DNA of 64,000 nucleotides from Pseudomonas koreensis (GCF_024169245.1 NZ_JALJWP010000001.1:4713501-4777500), one strand, 5' to 3'. Positions 44,937 to 54,613 are shown, numbered from the stretch's first letter. Numbers and translations are program-made. The notes: generated by a model from the letters alone, not told the origin.

Positions 44937-46328
44937 ATGAGCCAGATCTCCAGCCAGACCCACGCCATCTCGATCAACCCCGCCACTGGCGAGCGGATCG
45001 GTCACTACGCATTTGAATCCGCCGCTGCCCTCGATGCGGCACTGACTCGCGCTGCATTCGCTTCCGGCAAGTGGAAGCGCAAGCCGCTGCAGGATCGTTC
45101 GCGCCTTTTGACCGCCCTCGCCGGCGCGCTGCGTGAAACCTCAGAAGCGATGGCAACCATGATCACCCAGGAAATGGGCAAGCCGATTGCCCAGGCCCGT
45201 GGCGAAATCGAGAAATGCGCCAAGCTCTGCGAGTGGTACGCCGAACACGGCCCGGCGATGCTCGACGCTGAAGCCACGCTGATTGAAGGCGGCAAGGCAC
45301 GCATCGAATACCGCCCGCTGGGGCCGATTCTGGCGGTGATGCCGTGGAACTTCCCGATCTGGCAGGTACTGCGCGGCGCGGTGCCAACGCTGCTTGCCGG
45401 CAACACTTACGTGCTCAAGCATGCGCCGAACGTGATGGGCAGCGCTTATCTGTTGCGCGATGCGTTCGTGCGCGCCGGTTTCCCCGAGGGCGTATTTGAA
45501 GTTATCAATGTCACCCCGGAAGGCGTTTCCACCGCCATCGCCGACCCGCGCATTGCCGCTGTGACCTTGACCGGCAGCGTCCGCGCCGGCATGGCCATCG
45601 GCGCTCAGGCCGGTGCGGCGCTGAAGAAATGTGTGCTGGAGCTGGGCGGCTCCGATCCATTCATTGTGCTTGATGACGCCAATCTGGATGAAGCCGTGCA
45701 TGCGGCGGTGGTCGGTCGCTATCAGAACTCCGGGCAGGTCTGCGCGGCTGCCAAGCGGCTGATCATCGAACAAGGTGTGGTCGAGGAATTTACCCGTAAG
45801 TTCGTCGAAGCTACACGCCAGTTGAAAATGGGTGATCCGCTGAACGCCGACACTTACATCGGGCCGATGGCGCGTTTCGATCTGCGCGACGAACTCGATC
45901 AACAAGTGCGCGACACCCTTGAAGAAGGCGCGACCCTGTTGCTCGGTGGCAGCAAAGCCGAGGGCGCTGGCAACTACTACGAACCGACCGTGCTGGCCGA
46001 CGTGACCGACCGCATGACCTCGTTCAAGCAGGAGCTGTTCGGCCCGGTCGCCTCGATCATCACCGCCCGCGATTGCGCGCACGCCGTCGCCTTGGCCAAC
46101 GACAGCGATTTCGGCCTGACCGCCACGATCTACACCGCCAACGTCGCGCTGGCCGAGCAACTGACCAGCGAACTGGAAACCGGCGGTGTGTTCATCAACG
46201 GCTACTCCGCCAGCGACCCGCGCGTGACCTTCGGTGGCGTGAAGAAGAGCGGCTTCGGTCGTGAGCTGTCGCACTTCGGCGTACGCGAATTCTGCAACGC
46301 CCAGACCGTGTGGATGGATCGCAAATAA
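44937..46328 (+). CDS. Succinate-semialdehyde dehydrogenase family enzyme
   Basis: NAD(P)-dependent aldehyde dehydrogenase of 463 residues, close in length and motifs to the Sad (YneI)-type succinate-semialdehyde dehydrogenases. Catalytic residues are E235 (VLELGGSDPFIV) and C269 (NSGQVCAAAKR); the cofactor motif is near MPWNFPIWQV (135-144) and TGSVRAG (212-218). It would oxidise succinate semialdehyde or a similar aldehyde to the acid. The divergent LysR gene probably regulates it. The exact aldehyde cannot be fixed from sequence alone. Confidence 0.93.
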   Translation: MSQISSQTHAISINPATGERIGHYAFESAAALDAALTRAAFASGKWKRKPLQDRSRLLTALAGALRETSEAMATMITQEMGKPIAQARGEIEKCAKLCEWYAEHGPAMLDAEATLIEGGKARIEYRPLGPILAVMPWNFPIWQVLRGAVPTLLAGNTYVLKHAPNVMGSAYLLRDAFVRAGFPEGVFEVINVTPEGVSTAIADPRIAAVTLTGSVRAGMAIGAQAGAALKKCVLELGGSDPFIVLDDANLDEAVHAAVVGRYQNSGQVCAAAKRLIIEQGVVEEFTRKFVEATRQLKMGDPLNADTYIGPMARFDLRDELDQQVRDTLEEGATLLLGGSKAEGAGNYYEPTVLADVTDRMTSFKQELFGPVASIITARDCAHAVALANDSDFGLTATIYTANVALAEQLTSELETGGVFINGYSASDPRVTFGGVKKSGFGRELSHFGVREFCNAQTVWMDRK

Positions 46329-46346
46329 GCCAGACGCCCTGAAAAC

Positions 46347-46435
46347 TGTGGGAGCGAGCCTGCTCGCGAAAGCGTCCTGTCAGTCACCGCTGCATCGATT
46401 GACACACCCTCTTCGCGAGCAGGCTCGCTCCCACA
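46347..46435. repeat. REPIN, first of a tandem pair
   Basis: Arms TGTGGGAGCGAGCCTGCTCG (plus cgaa) and complement enclose a 41-base centre beginning agcgtcctgtcagtcaccgc. The whole element is nearly identical to the next copy at 46480, including the centre, so the pair arose by tandem duplication with a 133-base period. Confidence 0.93.
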
Positions 46436-46479
46436 GGGGCACGGCTGCGCAGATGATTTGGGGCACGTCACCCTTCCAT

Positions 46480-46566
46480 TGTGGCAGCGAGCCTGCTCGC
46501 GAAAGCGTCCTGTCAGTCACCGCGGCATCGACTGACACACCCTCTTCGCGAGCAGGCTCGCTCCCC
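46480..46566. repeat. REPIN, second of a tandem pair
   Basis: Same element as at 46347 with about five changes: G to C in the left arm (TGTGGCAGCG), two in the centre, and a worn right end (CTCCCCCC). It lies just before the end of the convergent membrane protein gene. Confidence 0.93.
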
Positions 46567-46583
46567 CCAAGCTCTGCTTCGAT

Positions 46584-47753
46584 TTACAGATATTTCAACC
46601 AGCCGATGTCCCGGCGCCGTGCTTTCAGTGCCGAAAACCAGCGCACTGCCGGGAACAACACCACGGCAAGAACCACCGCCGCCAGCCACACCGCCGCCAC
46701 CGTCGAAAAGCCGAAATAGCTGCCCTGATTCAGCCCGAACAGCGCCACGCCAATCAGGTACAACACTTTCAACACGTACAGATGCAGTAGATAGAAAAAC
46801 ATCGGCGCCGAACCGAATACGGTCAGCCAGCCAATCCAGCGGCGACTCTGCACGCGCTCGAAGGCGAGCAGCAGCAACAGGCCTGTGCTCACAGTCAGCG
46901 TGATGAACAGCAGCGACGGCGGGTATTTGGTGATGTTGAAAAAGCTCATCAGCGTCTGCACCAGCGAATCGCTGACCGCCCACGGCTTCTCGCCGTAGCC
47001 ATTGATCAAGCGCAGCGCCATAAACCCCAGCAACCCGCCAGCTCCAGCAATCAGCAAACGACGCTGACGCACCGCCCCATCCATGCCTCGGGCAAACCAC
47101 GGCCCCAGCGCATAGCCCAGGCCAATTACACCGATCCACGGCAGCAGCGGGTATGAAGTACGCAGGCGCAGGGTTTCGCTGACTTCGATCCAGCCTCGGT
47201 CATGCAGAATCGCCCAAGGCACATGCAGCGCCGACTCCACCGGGAAGTGCAGCGTATCAAGCAAGTTGTGCCCGGCGATGATCGCCAGGCTCAGCGTCAG
47301 CAGCACCGCGCGCGGCAACCAGACCAGCAATGCCAGCGCGATCATGCTCAAGCCGATCGCCCAGATCACTTGAAGGTAAATCACGCTCGGCGGTAACTGG
47401 AACGTCCAGGCGAAGTTGACCAGAGTGAATTCCAGCGCCACGAGGAACAATCCGCGCTTGAACAGAAACCCGCTGACGTCGGCTTTGCCGGCATATTTTT
47501 CACCGTACAGCCAGGCCGACAACCCGGTCAGCAACACGAACACCGGCGCACACAAATGCGCCAGGGTACGGCTGAAAAACAGCGCCGGCTCGGTGCTGGC
47601 GATGTCCATCGGGTCAGACACCTGGCGGTGCAGCAGGAAGGTTTCGCGCACGTGATCGAGCAGCATGAACAGGATCACCAGGCCTCTGAGCGCATCAATG
47701 GAGAGCAGCCGGCCAGTCGTCAATGGGGCAGAACGGGGAAGCACAGGGGTCAT
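46584..47753 (-). CDS. DUF1624-type membrane protein (heparan-alpha-glucosaminide N-acetyltransferase-like)
   Basis: Integral membrane protein of 389 residues with about ten spans. The N-terminal segment RLLSIDALRGLVILFMLLDH is the signature of this acyltransferase-like group (S-x-D-x-R-G). Later FVLLTGLSAWLYGEKYAGK and FYLLHLYVLK support the call. The ATG at 47753 matches the family start; an earlier one at 47807 adds a non-conserved stretch. It may move an acyl group across the inner membrane, but the acceptor is unknown. It is divergent from the PqiA genes. Confidence 0.85.
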   Translation of the reverse strand: MTPVLPRSAPLTTGRLLSIDALRGLVILFMLLDHVRETFLLHRQVSDPMDIASTEPALFFSRTLAHLCAPVFVLLTGLSAWLYGEKYAGKADVSGFLFKRGLFLVALEFTLVNFAWTFQLPPSVIYLQVIWAIGLSMIALALLVWLPRAVLLTLSLAIIAGHNLLDTLHFPVESALHVPWAILHDRGWIEVSETLRLRTSYPLLPWIGVIGLGYALGPWFARGMDGAVRQRRLLIAGAGGLLGFMALRLINGYGEKPWAVSDSLVQTLMSFFNITKYPPSLLFITLTVSTGLLLLLAFERVQSRRWIGWLTVFGSAPMFFYLLHLYVLKVLYLIGVALFGLNQGSYFGFSTVAAVWLAAVVLAVVLFPAVRWFSALKARRRDIGWLKYL

Positions 47754-47925
47754 GGAACGTTCGCAATCGAGAGGGATAACACCGGGCAGCCACAACGACG
47801 CCCGCAAATTCTGCGTTATCTTATAACATCAAAAAAGCAAAACCCAAACAGGTTGCTCATCGGCCTCAGCCTTCTATAGTGAACAGGTCCGCCTCACCGT
47901 CGCGGCCTATTGTCGAGCATTGTTC

Positions 47926-48522
47926 ATGGTCAACACCGAACACCTGATCATCTGCGAGCACTGCGATTGCGTGTACGAAAAAGTCGTGCTCGGCAAACAC
48001 CAGAAAACCCTGTGCGTGCGCTGCGGTGGCGTGCTGCAGCGCTTCAACGGCCTGACCATCGAGCAACGCCTGGCGCTGACGTTCACGGCGGCGATGCTGT
48101 GGCTGTTCGCCAATTTCTATCCGGTGATGAGCATCAGCCTCAAAGGCATGAAAAACAGCGCAACCCTGTGGGATTCGGTGCTGGCGCTGAGCCAGGGACC
48201 GATTACGTTTATCGCCATGGTCGCGGCGATTGCGATCATCATCGCCCCGGCCTTTCAGTTGGTGTTGCTGGTCTGGGTGCTGGGTTTTGCCCTCGGTCTG
48301 CGTCGGGCGCCGGGGTTCAATCTGTGCATGCGCTGGCTGGAAACCCTGCGCCCGTGGAGCATGCTTGAAGTGTGCCTGCTGGGGGCGATGGTCGCGGTGT
48401 TCAAACTCGCCGGCCTGCTGGATGTGCTGCCCGGGATCGGCCTGTTCGCCCTTGCCGTGCTGAGCCTGATGATGATCCGCATTGCCGGCCGTGACATCCG
48501 CGACCTGTGGGACATTTTATGA
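47926..48522 (+). CDS. PqiA-family inner-membrane protein, first half
   Basis: Protein of 198 residues starting with a zinc-ribbon-like pair (CEHCDCVYE and CVRCGGVLQ) and followed by four membrane spans. This is one half of an E. coli PqiA, which holds two such units in one protein. PqiA works with the MCE protein PqiB in lipid transport across the envelope. The start at 47926 (ATG) is chosen over an in-frame TTG at 47920. The stop overlaps the next gene (ATGA). Confidence 0.9.
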   Translation: MVNTEHLIICEHCDCVYEKVVLGKHQKTLCVRCGGVLQRFNGLTIEQRLALTFTAAMLWLFANFYPVMSISLKGMKNSATLWDSVLALSQGPITFIAMVAAIAIIIAPAFQLVLLVWVLGFALGLRRAPGFNLCMRWLETLRPWSMLEVCLLGAMVAVFKLAGLLDVLPGIGLFALAVLSLMMIRIAGRDIRDLWDIL

Positions 48523-49205
48523 AACGTCCACCGACCGCCAGCGAGCTCAACCTGTGCCTGTGCCACAGTTGTGGGCTGGCCTGCGATATGACCGACGAGC
48601 TACACGAGTGCCCGCGCTGCGATGCGCCACTGCATCGACGCAAGACCAATTCGCTGGCGCGCACCTGGGCGTACATGCTCGCCGCGCTGGCCTTTTATGT
48701 GCCCGCCAATCTGCTGCCAGTGATGAACACGGTGATGCTCGGCAACGGCGCCGACAGCACGATCATGAGCGGCGTGCTGGAGTTCTGGGAAGCCGGAGCG
48801 TGGGACATTGCCTTGATCATTTTCATCGCCAGCATCGCGGTGCCGGGGATCAAATTCGTCGCCCTGACCCTGCTGCTGATCACCGTCCAGCGCAACAGCG
48901 ACTGGGCGCGCAGGGAGCGTTCGAAGTTGTACCGCTTCGTCGAGCTGATCGGTTACTGGTCGATGCTCGACGTGCTGGTGGTCGCGCTGGTAGCGGCACT
49001 GGTGAAATTCCAGGCGCTGGGCGATATCGAGCCACGACCGGGCATCCTGTTCTTCGGCCTGGTCGTGGTGTTCACCATGCTCGCGGCGATGAGTTTCGAC
49101 CCGCGCCTGATCTGGGACCAGGACACCAGCGACACGATCAGCGACGCAGAGCCTCCAGCAACACCTGCAGCGGATGGCGCAACGCCTGATCCGACTGGCG
49201 TTTGA
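48519..49205 (+). CDS. PqiA-family inner-membrane protein, second half
   Basis: Protein of 228 residues with a second CxxC pair (CHSCGLACDM and CPRCDAPLH) and about four spans; the loop EFWEAGAWDIALIIF is typical of PqiA. The two proteins together equal one two-unit PqiA. No pqiB follows. The C-terminal tail (about DTSDTISDAEPPATPAADG) is low-complexity, and its coding region overlaps the convergent YdiJ-type gene by 68 bases (49138-49205), so the tail may be a late addition. Confidence 0.9.
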   Translation: MKRPPTASELNLCLCHSCGLACDMTDELHECPRCDAPLHRRKTNSLARTWAYMLAALAFYVPANLLPVMNTVMLGNGADSTIMSGVLEFWEAGAWDIALIIFIASIAVPGIKFVALTLLLITVQRNSDWARRERSKLYRFVELIGYWSMLDVLVVALVAALVKFQALGDIEPRPGILFFGLVVVFTMLAAMSFDPRLIWDQDTSDTISDAEPPATPAADGATPDPTGV

Positions 49206-52164
49206 CCTGGCTGCGGCAGGAATAGCCGGTCGCCAACGCCTCGCCCTGCTCCACTGGCGCCTGCACCTGACGCGCCCAGGACTGCTCGTAAATCAACGCC
49301 GACGTCTGGCGATTGCGTGCCTCGTGGCCATAGGTGCCGGACATGCCGCAGCAACCAGTGGCTTGCGTCGCCAGCTGTAAACCGGCACGTTCGAAAACCT
49401 GTTCCCACTGCCGGGTCGCGGCCGGCGCGTTGGTCTTCTCCGTGCAATGGGCGAGCAGACGGAACGCTTTGGCCTGGGCCTGAGGCGTCTGCTCCGGCAT
49501 GACTTCGAGCAACCATTCCTGCACCAGCGCCACCTGCGGACATGCCTGCAAGCCCGGCACTTTCAGGTATTCCTGGCGATACACCAACGTCATCGCCGGA
49601 TCCAGCCCCAGCAACCGCACGCCAGTCTGCGCCAGCGCCTGCAATTGCTCAGCGTTGCGCAACGCCGTCCGATTGAACGCCGGGAGAAAGCCCTGCACAT
49701 GCAGCGGTTTGCCGTTAGCGCTGAACGGCGCCAGATACACCTGATAACCCAGACGCGAAGTCAGCTCGACCAGATCCGCCAACAGCGGCGCTTCGAAGTA
49801 GCGGGTGAAGGCGTCCTGCACGATGACCACGCTGCGTTCGCGTTGCTCCGGGGTCAGTGCCGACAACGTCGCAACCGTCGCTGGCTGCACCTGCCAACGA
49901 CGCATCGCCGCGTAGAAATCAAAACGACTGAGCAACGGCACATCGATCATGCCGCCCACACGCGCCAGTGCGCCACGTACCCACCCAGCGCCCATCACAC
50001 CGTTGTACAGCGCCGGAATCCGCGCCATGTAGGGAATGGTGTATTCCAGCGAGGCAATCAGATAGTCCCGCGCTGGGCGCAGGTAACGGCTGTGATAGAG
50101 CTCGAGAAAGCGCGAGCGGAATTCCGGCACGTTGACCTTGACCGGGCATTGCCCCGCGCAGGATTTACAGGCCAGGCAACCGGCCATGGCGTCGTACACC
50201 TCATGGGAAAAGTCTGCCGACGGATCGCGGCTGTTGCGCCAGCGCTGCCACACCGTGCGGAAAAACGCCGGTTTGCGTATCGCGTCCGAAAGCACGTCGA
50301 CCCCCGCCTCGCCCTGCAACCGCAGCCATTCGCGAATCAGCGAAGCGCGGCCCTTGGGCGACTGCGCGCGTTCGCGGGTGGCTTTCCACGACGGGCACAT
50401 GGCGTCGTCAGGATCGAAGTTGTAGCAGGCGCCGTTGCCATTGCAGTGCATGGCGGCGCCGTAGCTTTGCCAGACTTTTTCGTCGATCTGCCGATCCAGC
50501 TCACCGCGCAGGGTCACTTCGTCGATCTTCAGCAGTGCCGCGCCGCTGTTGGCCGGCGTGGCGATTTTGCCCGGATTGAACTGGTTGAACGGGTCGAACG
50601 CGGCTTTCAAGGCTTGCAGCGCCGGGTACAACTCGCCGAAGAATGCCGGCGCGTATTCCGAACGCAGGCCCTTGCCATGCTCGCCCCAGAGCAGGCCGCC
50701 GTAGCGCTGGGTCAAAGCGGCGACGCCATCGGAAACCGGGCGCACCAGCGCCGCTTGCTGCGGGTCTTTCATGTCGAGGATCGGCCGCACGTGCAGTACG
50801 CCGGCGTCGACATGGCCAAACATGCCGTACTGCAAACCATGGCTGTCGAGCAGATCGCGCAGCTCGGCGATGTATTCGGCCAAGTGCTGCGGCGGCACGG
50901 CGGTGTCTTCGACAAAAGGTTGCGGGCGGGCTTCGCCGGCGACGTTGCCGAGCAGGCCCACCGCTCGTTTGCGCATGCCGTAGACCTTGTTCACCGCTGC
51001 CTGACCGACTGCCAGTGTATGCCCGAGGCGCTCCACCGTGCGGTCGTTTTGCAGGTGTTCGAGGAACGCTTCGACGCGCCGCTGCAAGTCTTCAGGATCG
51101 TCGCCGCAGAACTCGACCAGGTTGATGCCCAGAGTCGGCCGCTCAGCGTTTTCGGGAAAATATTCGGCAACGCCGTGCCAGACGATGTCCTGCATCGCCA
51201 GCAGCAACACTTTTGAATCAACGGTTTCAATCGACAACGGCTTGAGCGCCATCAACGCCCGCGCATCGCGCAGTGCATCCATGAACCCGGCGTAGCGGAT
51301 ATTGACCAGCATCGTATGTTTGGGAATCGGCAGCACGTTGAGTCGCGCTTCGACAACGAAACCCAGCGAGCCTTCAGCGCCACAGAGCACGCTGTTGAGG
51401 TTGAAGCGCTGATCGGCCTCGCGCAGGTGCGCCAGGTCATAACCGGTCAGACAGCGGTTGAGATCGGGGAAGCGTGCCTTGATCAGCTCGCCCTGCTCAT
51501 CAATGATCTGCCGCGCGCAGCGATAGACTGCGCCGACCCGATCATCGCGCGCGCACTGCGCGTCAAGCTCATCCTCCGCCAGCGGCAGGCCATGCAAACG
51601 CTCGCCGCCGCGCAGGATCATCTGCAGTTCCAGCACATGGTCGCGGGTCTTGCCGTAGGTGCAACTGCCCTGGCCGCTGGCGTCGGTATTGATCATGCCG
51701 CCGACCGTTGCGCGATTGGAGGTCGACAGTTCCGGGGCGAAGAACAGCCCGGCGGATTTCAGCGCGGCATTGAGCTGATCCTTGACCACCCCGGCCTGCA
51801 CGCGCACCCAGCGCTGTTCAACATTGATTTCCAGAATGCGGTTCATGTGCCGCGACAGGTCGACGACGATGCCGTCGGTCAGCGATTGGCCGTTGGTGCC
51901 GGTGCCACCGCCACGCGGGGTGATCACCACGTTCTCGTACGCCGGTTCGGCAATCAGCCGCGCCACCCGCGCCACATCGTCCGCATCCAGTGGAAACACC
52001 GCCGCTTGCGGCAGGCGCTGGTAGATCGAGTTGTCGGTGGCGAGCACCACGCGGCTGGCGTAATCGGCGCTGATTTCCCCGCGAAAGCCGATGTCTTTCA
52101 GGGCGGCGAGGAATTGTTGGTAATCGCCGGTCAGGGCTTTGGCGGGCGACAGTTGGGCAATCAT
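49138..52164 (-). CDS. ydiJ: FAD/Fe-S 2-hydroxyacid dehydrogenase, YdiJ type
   Basis: Protein of 1008 residues with three parts. The N-terminal FAD-binding type 4 domain has the PRGGGTGTNGQSLTDG loop and NRATVGGMINTDASGQGSC. An FAD-oxidase C-terminal domain follows. Next comes an iron-sulfur region with CLACKSCAGQCPVKVNVPEF, and a C-terminal CCG domain (ATGCCGMSGTYGHEA). E. coli YdiJ has been linked to D-2-hydroxyglutarate oxidation; a D-lactate or glycolate role is a less likely alternative. It is divergent from a LysR regulator with 157 bases between them and overlaps the PqiA gene at its 3' end. Confidence 0.92.
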   Translation of the reverse strand: MIAQLSPAKALTGDYQQFLAALKDIGFRGEISADYASRVVLATDNSIYQRLPQAAVFPLDADDVARVARLIAEPAYENVVITPRGGGTGTNGQSLTDGIVVDLSRHMNRILEINVEQRWVRVQAGVVKDQLNAALKSAGLFFAPELSTSNRATVGGMINTDASGQGSCTYGKTRDHVLELQMILRGGERLHGLPLAEDELDAQCARDDRVGAVYRCARQIIDEQGELIKARFPDLNRCLTGYDLAHLREADQRFNLNSVLCGAEGSLGFVVEARLNVLPIPKHTMLVNIRYAGFMDALRDARALMALKPLSIETVDSKVLLLAMQDIVWHGVAEYFPENAERPTLGINLVEFCGDDPEDLQRRVEAFLEHLQNDRTVERLGHTLAVGQAAVNKVYGMRKRAVGLLGNVAGEARPQPFVEDTAVPPQHLAEYIAELRDLLDSHGLQYGMFGHVDAGVLHVRPILDMKDPQQAALVRPVSDGVAALTQRYGGLLWGEHGKGLRSEYAPAFFGELYPALQALKAAFDPFNQFNPGKIATPANSGAALLKIDEVTLRGELDRQIDEKVWQSYGAAMHCNGNGACYNFDPDDAMCPSWKATRERAQSPKGRASLIREWLRLQGEAGVDVLSDAIRKPAFFRTVWQRWRNSRDPSADFSHEVYDAMAGCLACKSCAGQCPVKVNVPEFRSRFLELYHSRYLRPARDYLIASLEYTIPYMARIPALYNGVMGAGWVRGALARVGGMIDVPLLSRFDFYAAMRRWQVQPATVATLSALTPEQRERSVVIVQDAFTRYFEAPLLADLVELTSRLGYQVYLAPFSANGKPLHVQGFLPAFNRTALRNAEQLQALAQTGVRLLGLDPAMTLVYRQEYLKVPGLQACPQVALVQEWLLEVMPEQTPQAQAKAFRLLAHCTEKTNAPAATRQWEQVFERAGLQLATQATGCCGMSGTYGHEARNRQTSALIYEQSWARQVQAPVEQGEALATGYSCRSQVKRQSDQALRHPLQVLLEALRR

Positions 52165-52321
52165 CGGTCAGGTCATCTCGGACAAATCGGGCTGCGTGGC
52201 GGTGAACACTTGTACGCGACGAATGATTGCGTCAGGCTCCGCCATCTGATTGCGCCCATGTTCATTGCTGGCGAAACCTGGAACAAGCGTAATTTCGACC
52301 CGTTATCGATGAGTTTTACGA

Positions 52322-53206
52322 ATGAATCCGCGCACCCTCACGCCGTCCATGTCGCTGCTGCTGGCTTTCGAGGCCGCCGCTCGCCACGAGAGCTACACCC
52401 GCGCCGCCCATGAGCTGTCACTGACGCAGAGCGCGGTCAGCCGCCAGGTACAGATTCTCGAGAAGATGCTCGGCATGCGCCTGTTCAGCCGCGAAGGCCG
52501 GCAAGTGGTGCTGACGGATGTCGGGCGCATGTACCAGCGCGAACTCACGGAAGCCCTCGGGCAGATCCGCAGCGCGACGTTGCAAGCGATGGCGTTTGGT
52601 TCGGGCATTCACAGCCTGCGTCTGGCGACATTACCGACCTTCGGCTCGAAATGGTTGCTGCCCCGGCTGAAGGATTTCTACACGGCGCATCCGGGCATGA
52701 CCGTGCACTTGCATTCGCGGATCGAAACCATCGACTTCGACACCAGTGAAATCGACGCCGCCATCTGTGTCGGCGGCGGTGAATGGCCAGGCCTGACCGC
52801 CCTGCCCTTGCACACCGAAGAACTGGTGGCAATTGCCAGCGCGCAGCTGTCGGCCACTGAACGCGACGAGGCCGAGCGGCACATGGCCGGGCAGTTGCTG
52901 CTCAATGTCAGCAGCAATGCCCAGGCGTGGGCGGAATGGTTCAGCCAACACCAACTGCCACATCGCAGCATGAGGATCGGGCCGAGCTTTGAAATGACTT
53001 CGCACTTGATTCAGGCGGTGCGCGCCAATATCGGCGTGGGCCTGGTGCCGCGGATTCTGGTCGAAGACGAGCTGACCAAGGGTGAGTTGCTGCAACTGGG
53101 CGAGCCGATTACCAGCCGGCGCAGCTATTACCTGGTGTATCCGCCGCGCAATGAGAATCTGCCTTCGTTGAAGGCGTTCAGGGATTGGCTGGTTCATACC
53201 CTCTGA
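52322..53206 (+). CDS. LysR-family transcriptional regulator, GcvA type
   Basis: Regulator of 294 residues. The helix-turn-helix is at about 21-40 (RHESYTRAAHELSLTQSAVS), and the effector domain has IHSLRLATLPTFGSKWLLPRL and IDFDTSEIDAAICVGGGEWP, typical of the GcvA branch. The ATG at 52322 gives the standard N-terminus (PRTLTPSMSLLLAFEAAAR). It is divergent from ydiJ and therefore its likely regulator. Confidence 0.92.
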   Translation: MNPRTLTPSMSLLLAFEAAARHESYTRAAHELSLTQSAVSRQVQILEKMLGMRLFSREGRQVVLTDVGRMYQRELTEALGQIRSATLQAMAFGSGIHSLRLATLPTFGSKWLLPRLKDFYTAHPGMTVHLHSRIETIDFDTSEIDAAICVGGGEWPGLTALPLHTEELVAIASAQLSATERDEAERHMAGQLLLNVSSNAQAWAEWFSQHQLPHRSMRIGPSFEMTSHLIQAVRANIGVGLVPRILVEDELTKGELLQLGEPITSRRSYYLVYPPRNENLPSLKAFRDWLVHTL

Positions 53207-53223
53207 AGGACCGAGTCGCGGCC

Positions 53224-53290
53224 CTTCGCGAGCAGGCTCGCTCCCACATTTGGCATGCATTTACCTGTGGGAGCGAGCCTGCTCGCGAAG
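53224..53290. repeat. REP pair in tail-to-tail orientation
   Basis: Here the arms run the other way round: cttcgcgagcaggctcgctc (plus ccaca) first and its complement second, with a 17-base centre. All other REPINs in the window start with the TGTGGGAG end outermost. It separates a LysR gene from the convergent glucarate dehydratase gene. Confidence 0.9.
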
Positions 53291-53308
53291 AGGCCAGTCA
53301 CAACGATC

Positions 53309-54583
53309 TCAAAACCTTGGTTTGACCGCCCGCCAATCCGCCTTGTACCGCTGCATCTGCCGCACATCATCGCGCTGGCGAATTCCGCAGGTCAGATATT
53401 GATCATGCAGCTTGCCCAGTTGCTCATGGTCCAGTTCCAGCCCCAGCCCGGGCGCGCGAGTGATCTTCACGCAGCCATCGACAATCGGCAGTTTGCCGCC
53501 CTTGATCACTTCCTCATCCGGCTCCTGCCACGGGTAATGGGTGTCGCAGGCGTAATCCAGATTCGGCACCGCCGCCGCGACGTGGGCCATGGCCATCAGG
53601 CTGATACCCAGGTGCGAGTTGGAATGCATCGACACGCCGAGCCCGAACACGTCGCACATTTTCGCCAGCATCTGCGTGTCACGCAGGCCACCCCAGTAAT
53701 GGTGGTCGGCAAGGACGATCTGCACGCTGTTCTGCGCAACGCTGCGGCGGAACTCGTCGAAATCGGTGACCACCATATTGGTCGCCAGGGGCAGACCGGT
53801 GCGCTTGTGCAGTTCGGCCATGCCATCAAGCCCCGGGGTCGGGTCTTCGTAATACTGCAGATCATCCCCAAGCAGTTCGGCCATGCGAATCGCCGTCTCC
53901 AGCGACCAGTTGCCGTTCGGGTCGATGCGCAGCGGAAATCCCGGAAAGGCTTTTTTCAGCGCCTTGATGCACGCCACTTCATGCTCCGGCGGCAAAGTGC
54001 CGGCCTTGAGCTTGATGCTCTTGAACCCGTACGCCTCAATCATCCGCGCTGCCTGCGCGACGATCTGCTGCTCGCTCAGCGCCTCGCCCCAATTGTCCGG
54101 TTTGTAGGGCGAGTCGATGTGTTCGGCGTATTTGAAAAACAGGTAAGCGCTGAACGGCACTTCATCGCGGATTGCCCCGCCGAGCAGGTCCACCAGCGGC
54201 ACATTCAGGTAGTGCGCCTGCAAATCCAGAAACGCCACTTCGAATGCCGAGTAGGCATTGCTCACCGCTTTGCTGGCGTGGGAACCGGGCGCCAGTTCGG
54301 CGCCAGCGATGCTTGCGGGTTTATTCGCCGCCACGGTGGCTTGCACGATCGCGCGCAATTGATTGAGATTGAACGGATCAAGGCCGATCAACTGGCTCTG
54401 CAATTGTTGCTGGATCGCCAGCGCCGGGGCATCGCCGTAACTTTCGCCGAGGCCGATGTAGCCGTTGTCACTCTCGATCTCGATGATCGAGCGCAGAGCA
54501 AAAGGTTCGTGGATGCCGCTGGCGTTGAGCAGTGGCGGATCGCGAAAGGCAATCGGGGTGACGCTGACACGGGTGATTTTCAA
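53309..54583 (-). CDS. gudD: Glucarate dehydratase (enolase superfamily)
   Basis: Dehydrates D-glucarate (and often L-idarate) to 5-keto-4-deoxyglucarate in the cytoplasm. The 424-residue protein has the catalytic KLK (K193) on its strand, metal ligands D221 (DPNGNW), E246 (YYEDP) and N269 (LATNMVVTD), and the acid/base pair of D293 (ADHHYWGG) and H320 (SMHSNSHLG). This set matches the glucarate dehydratase subgroup rather than muconate-lactonising enzymes. It forms an operon with the downstream-coded MFS permease gene upstream of it, 30 bases away. Confidence 0.93.
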   Translation of the reverse strand: MKITRVSVTPIAFRDPPLLNASGIHEPFALRSIIEIESDNGYIGLGESYGDAPALAIQQQLQSQLIGLDPFNLNQLRAIVQATVAANKPASIAGAELAPGSHASKAVSNAYSAFEVAFLDLQAHYLNVPLVDLLGGAIRDEVPFSAYLFFKYAEHIDSPYKPDNWGEALSEQQIVAQAARMIEAYGFKSIKLKAGTLPPEHEVACIKALKKAFPGFPLRIDPNGNWSLETAIRMAELLGDDLQYYEDPTPGLDGMAELHKRTGLPLATNMVVTDFDEFRRSVAQNSVQIVLADHHYWGGLRDTQMLAKMCDVFGLGVSMHSNSHLGISLMAMAHVAAAVPNLDYACDTHYPWQEPDEEVIKGGKLPIVDGCVKITRAPGLGLELDHEQLGKLHDQYLTCGIRQRDDVRQMQRYKADWRAVKPRF

Positions 54584-54613
54584 GATGACGCTCCTGACAG
54601 ATCAACAATCGAT

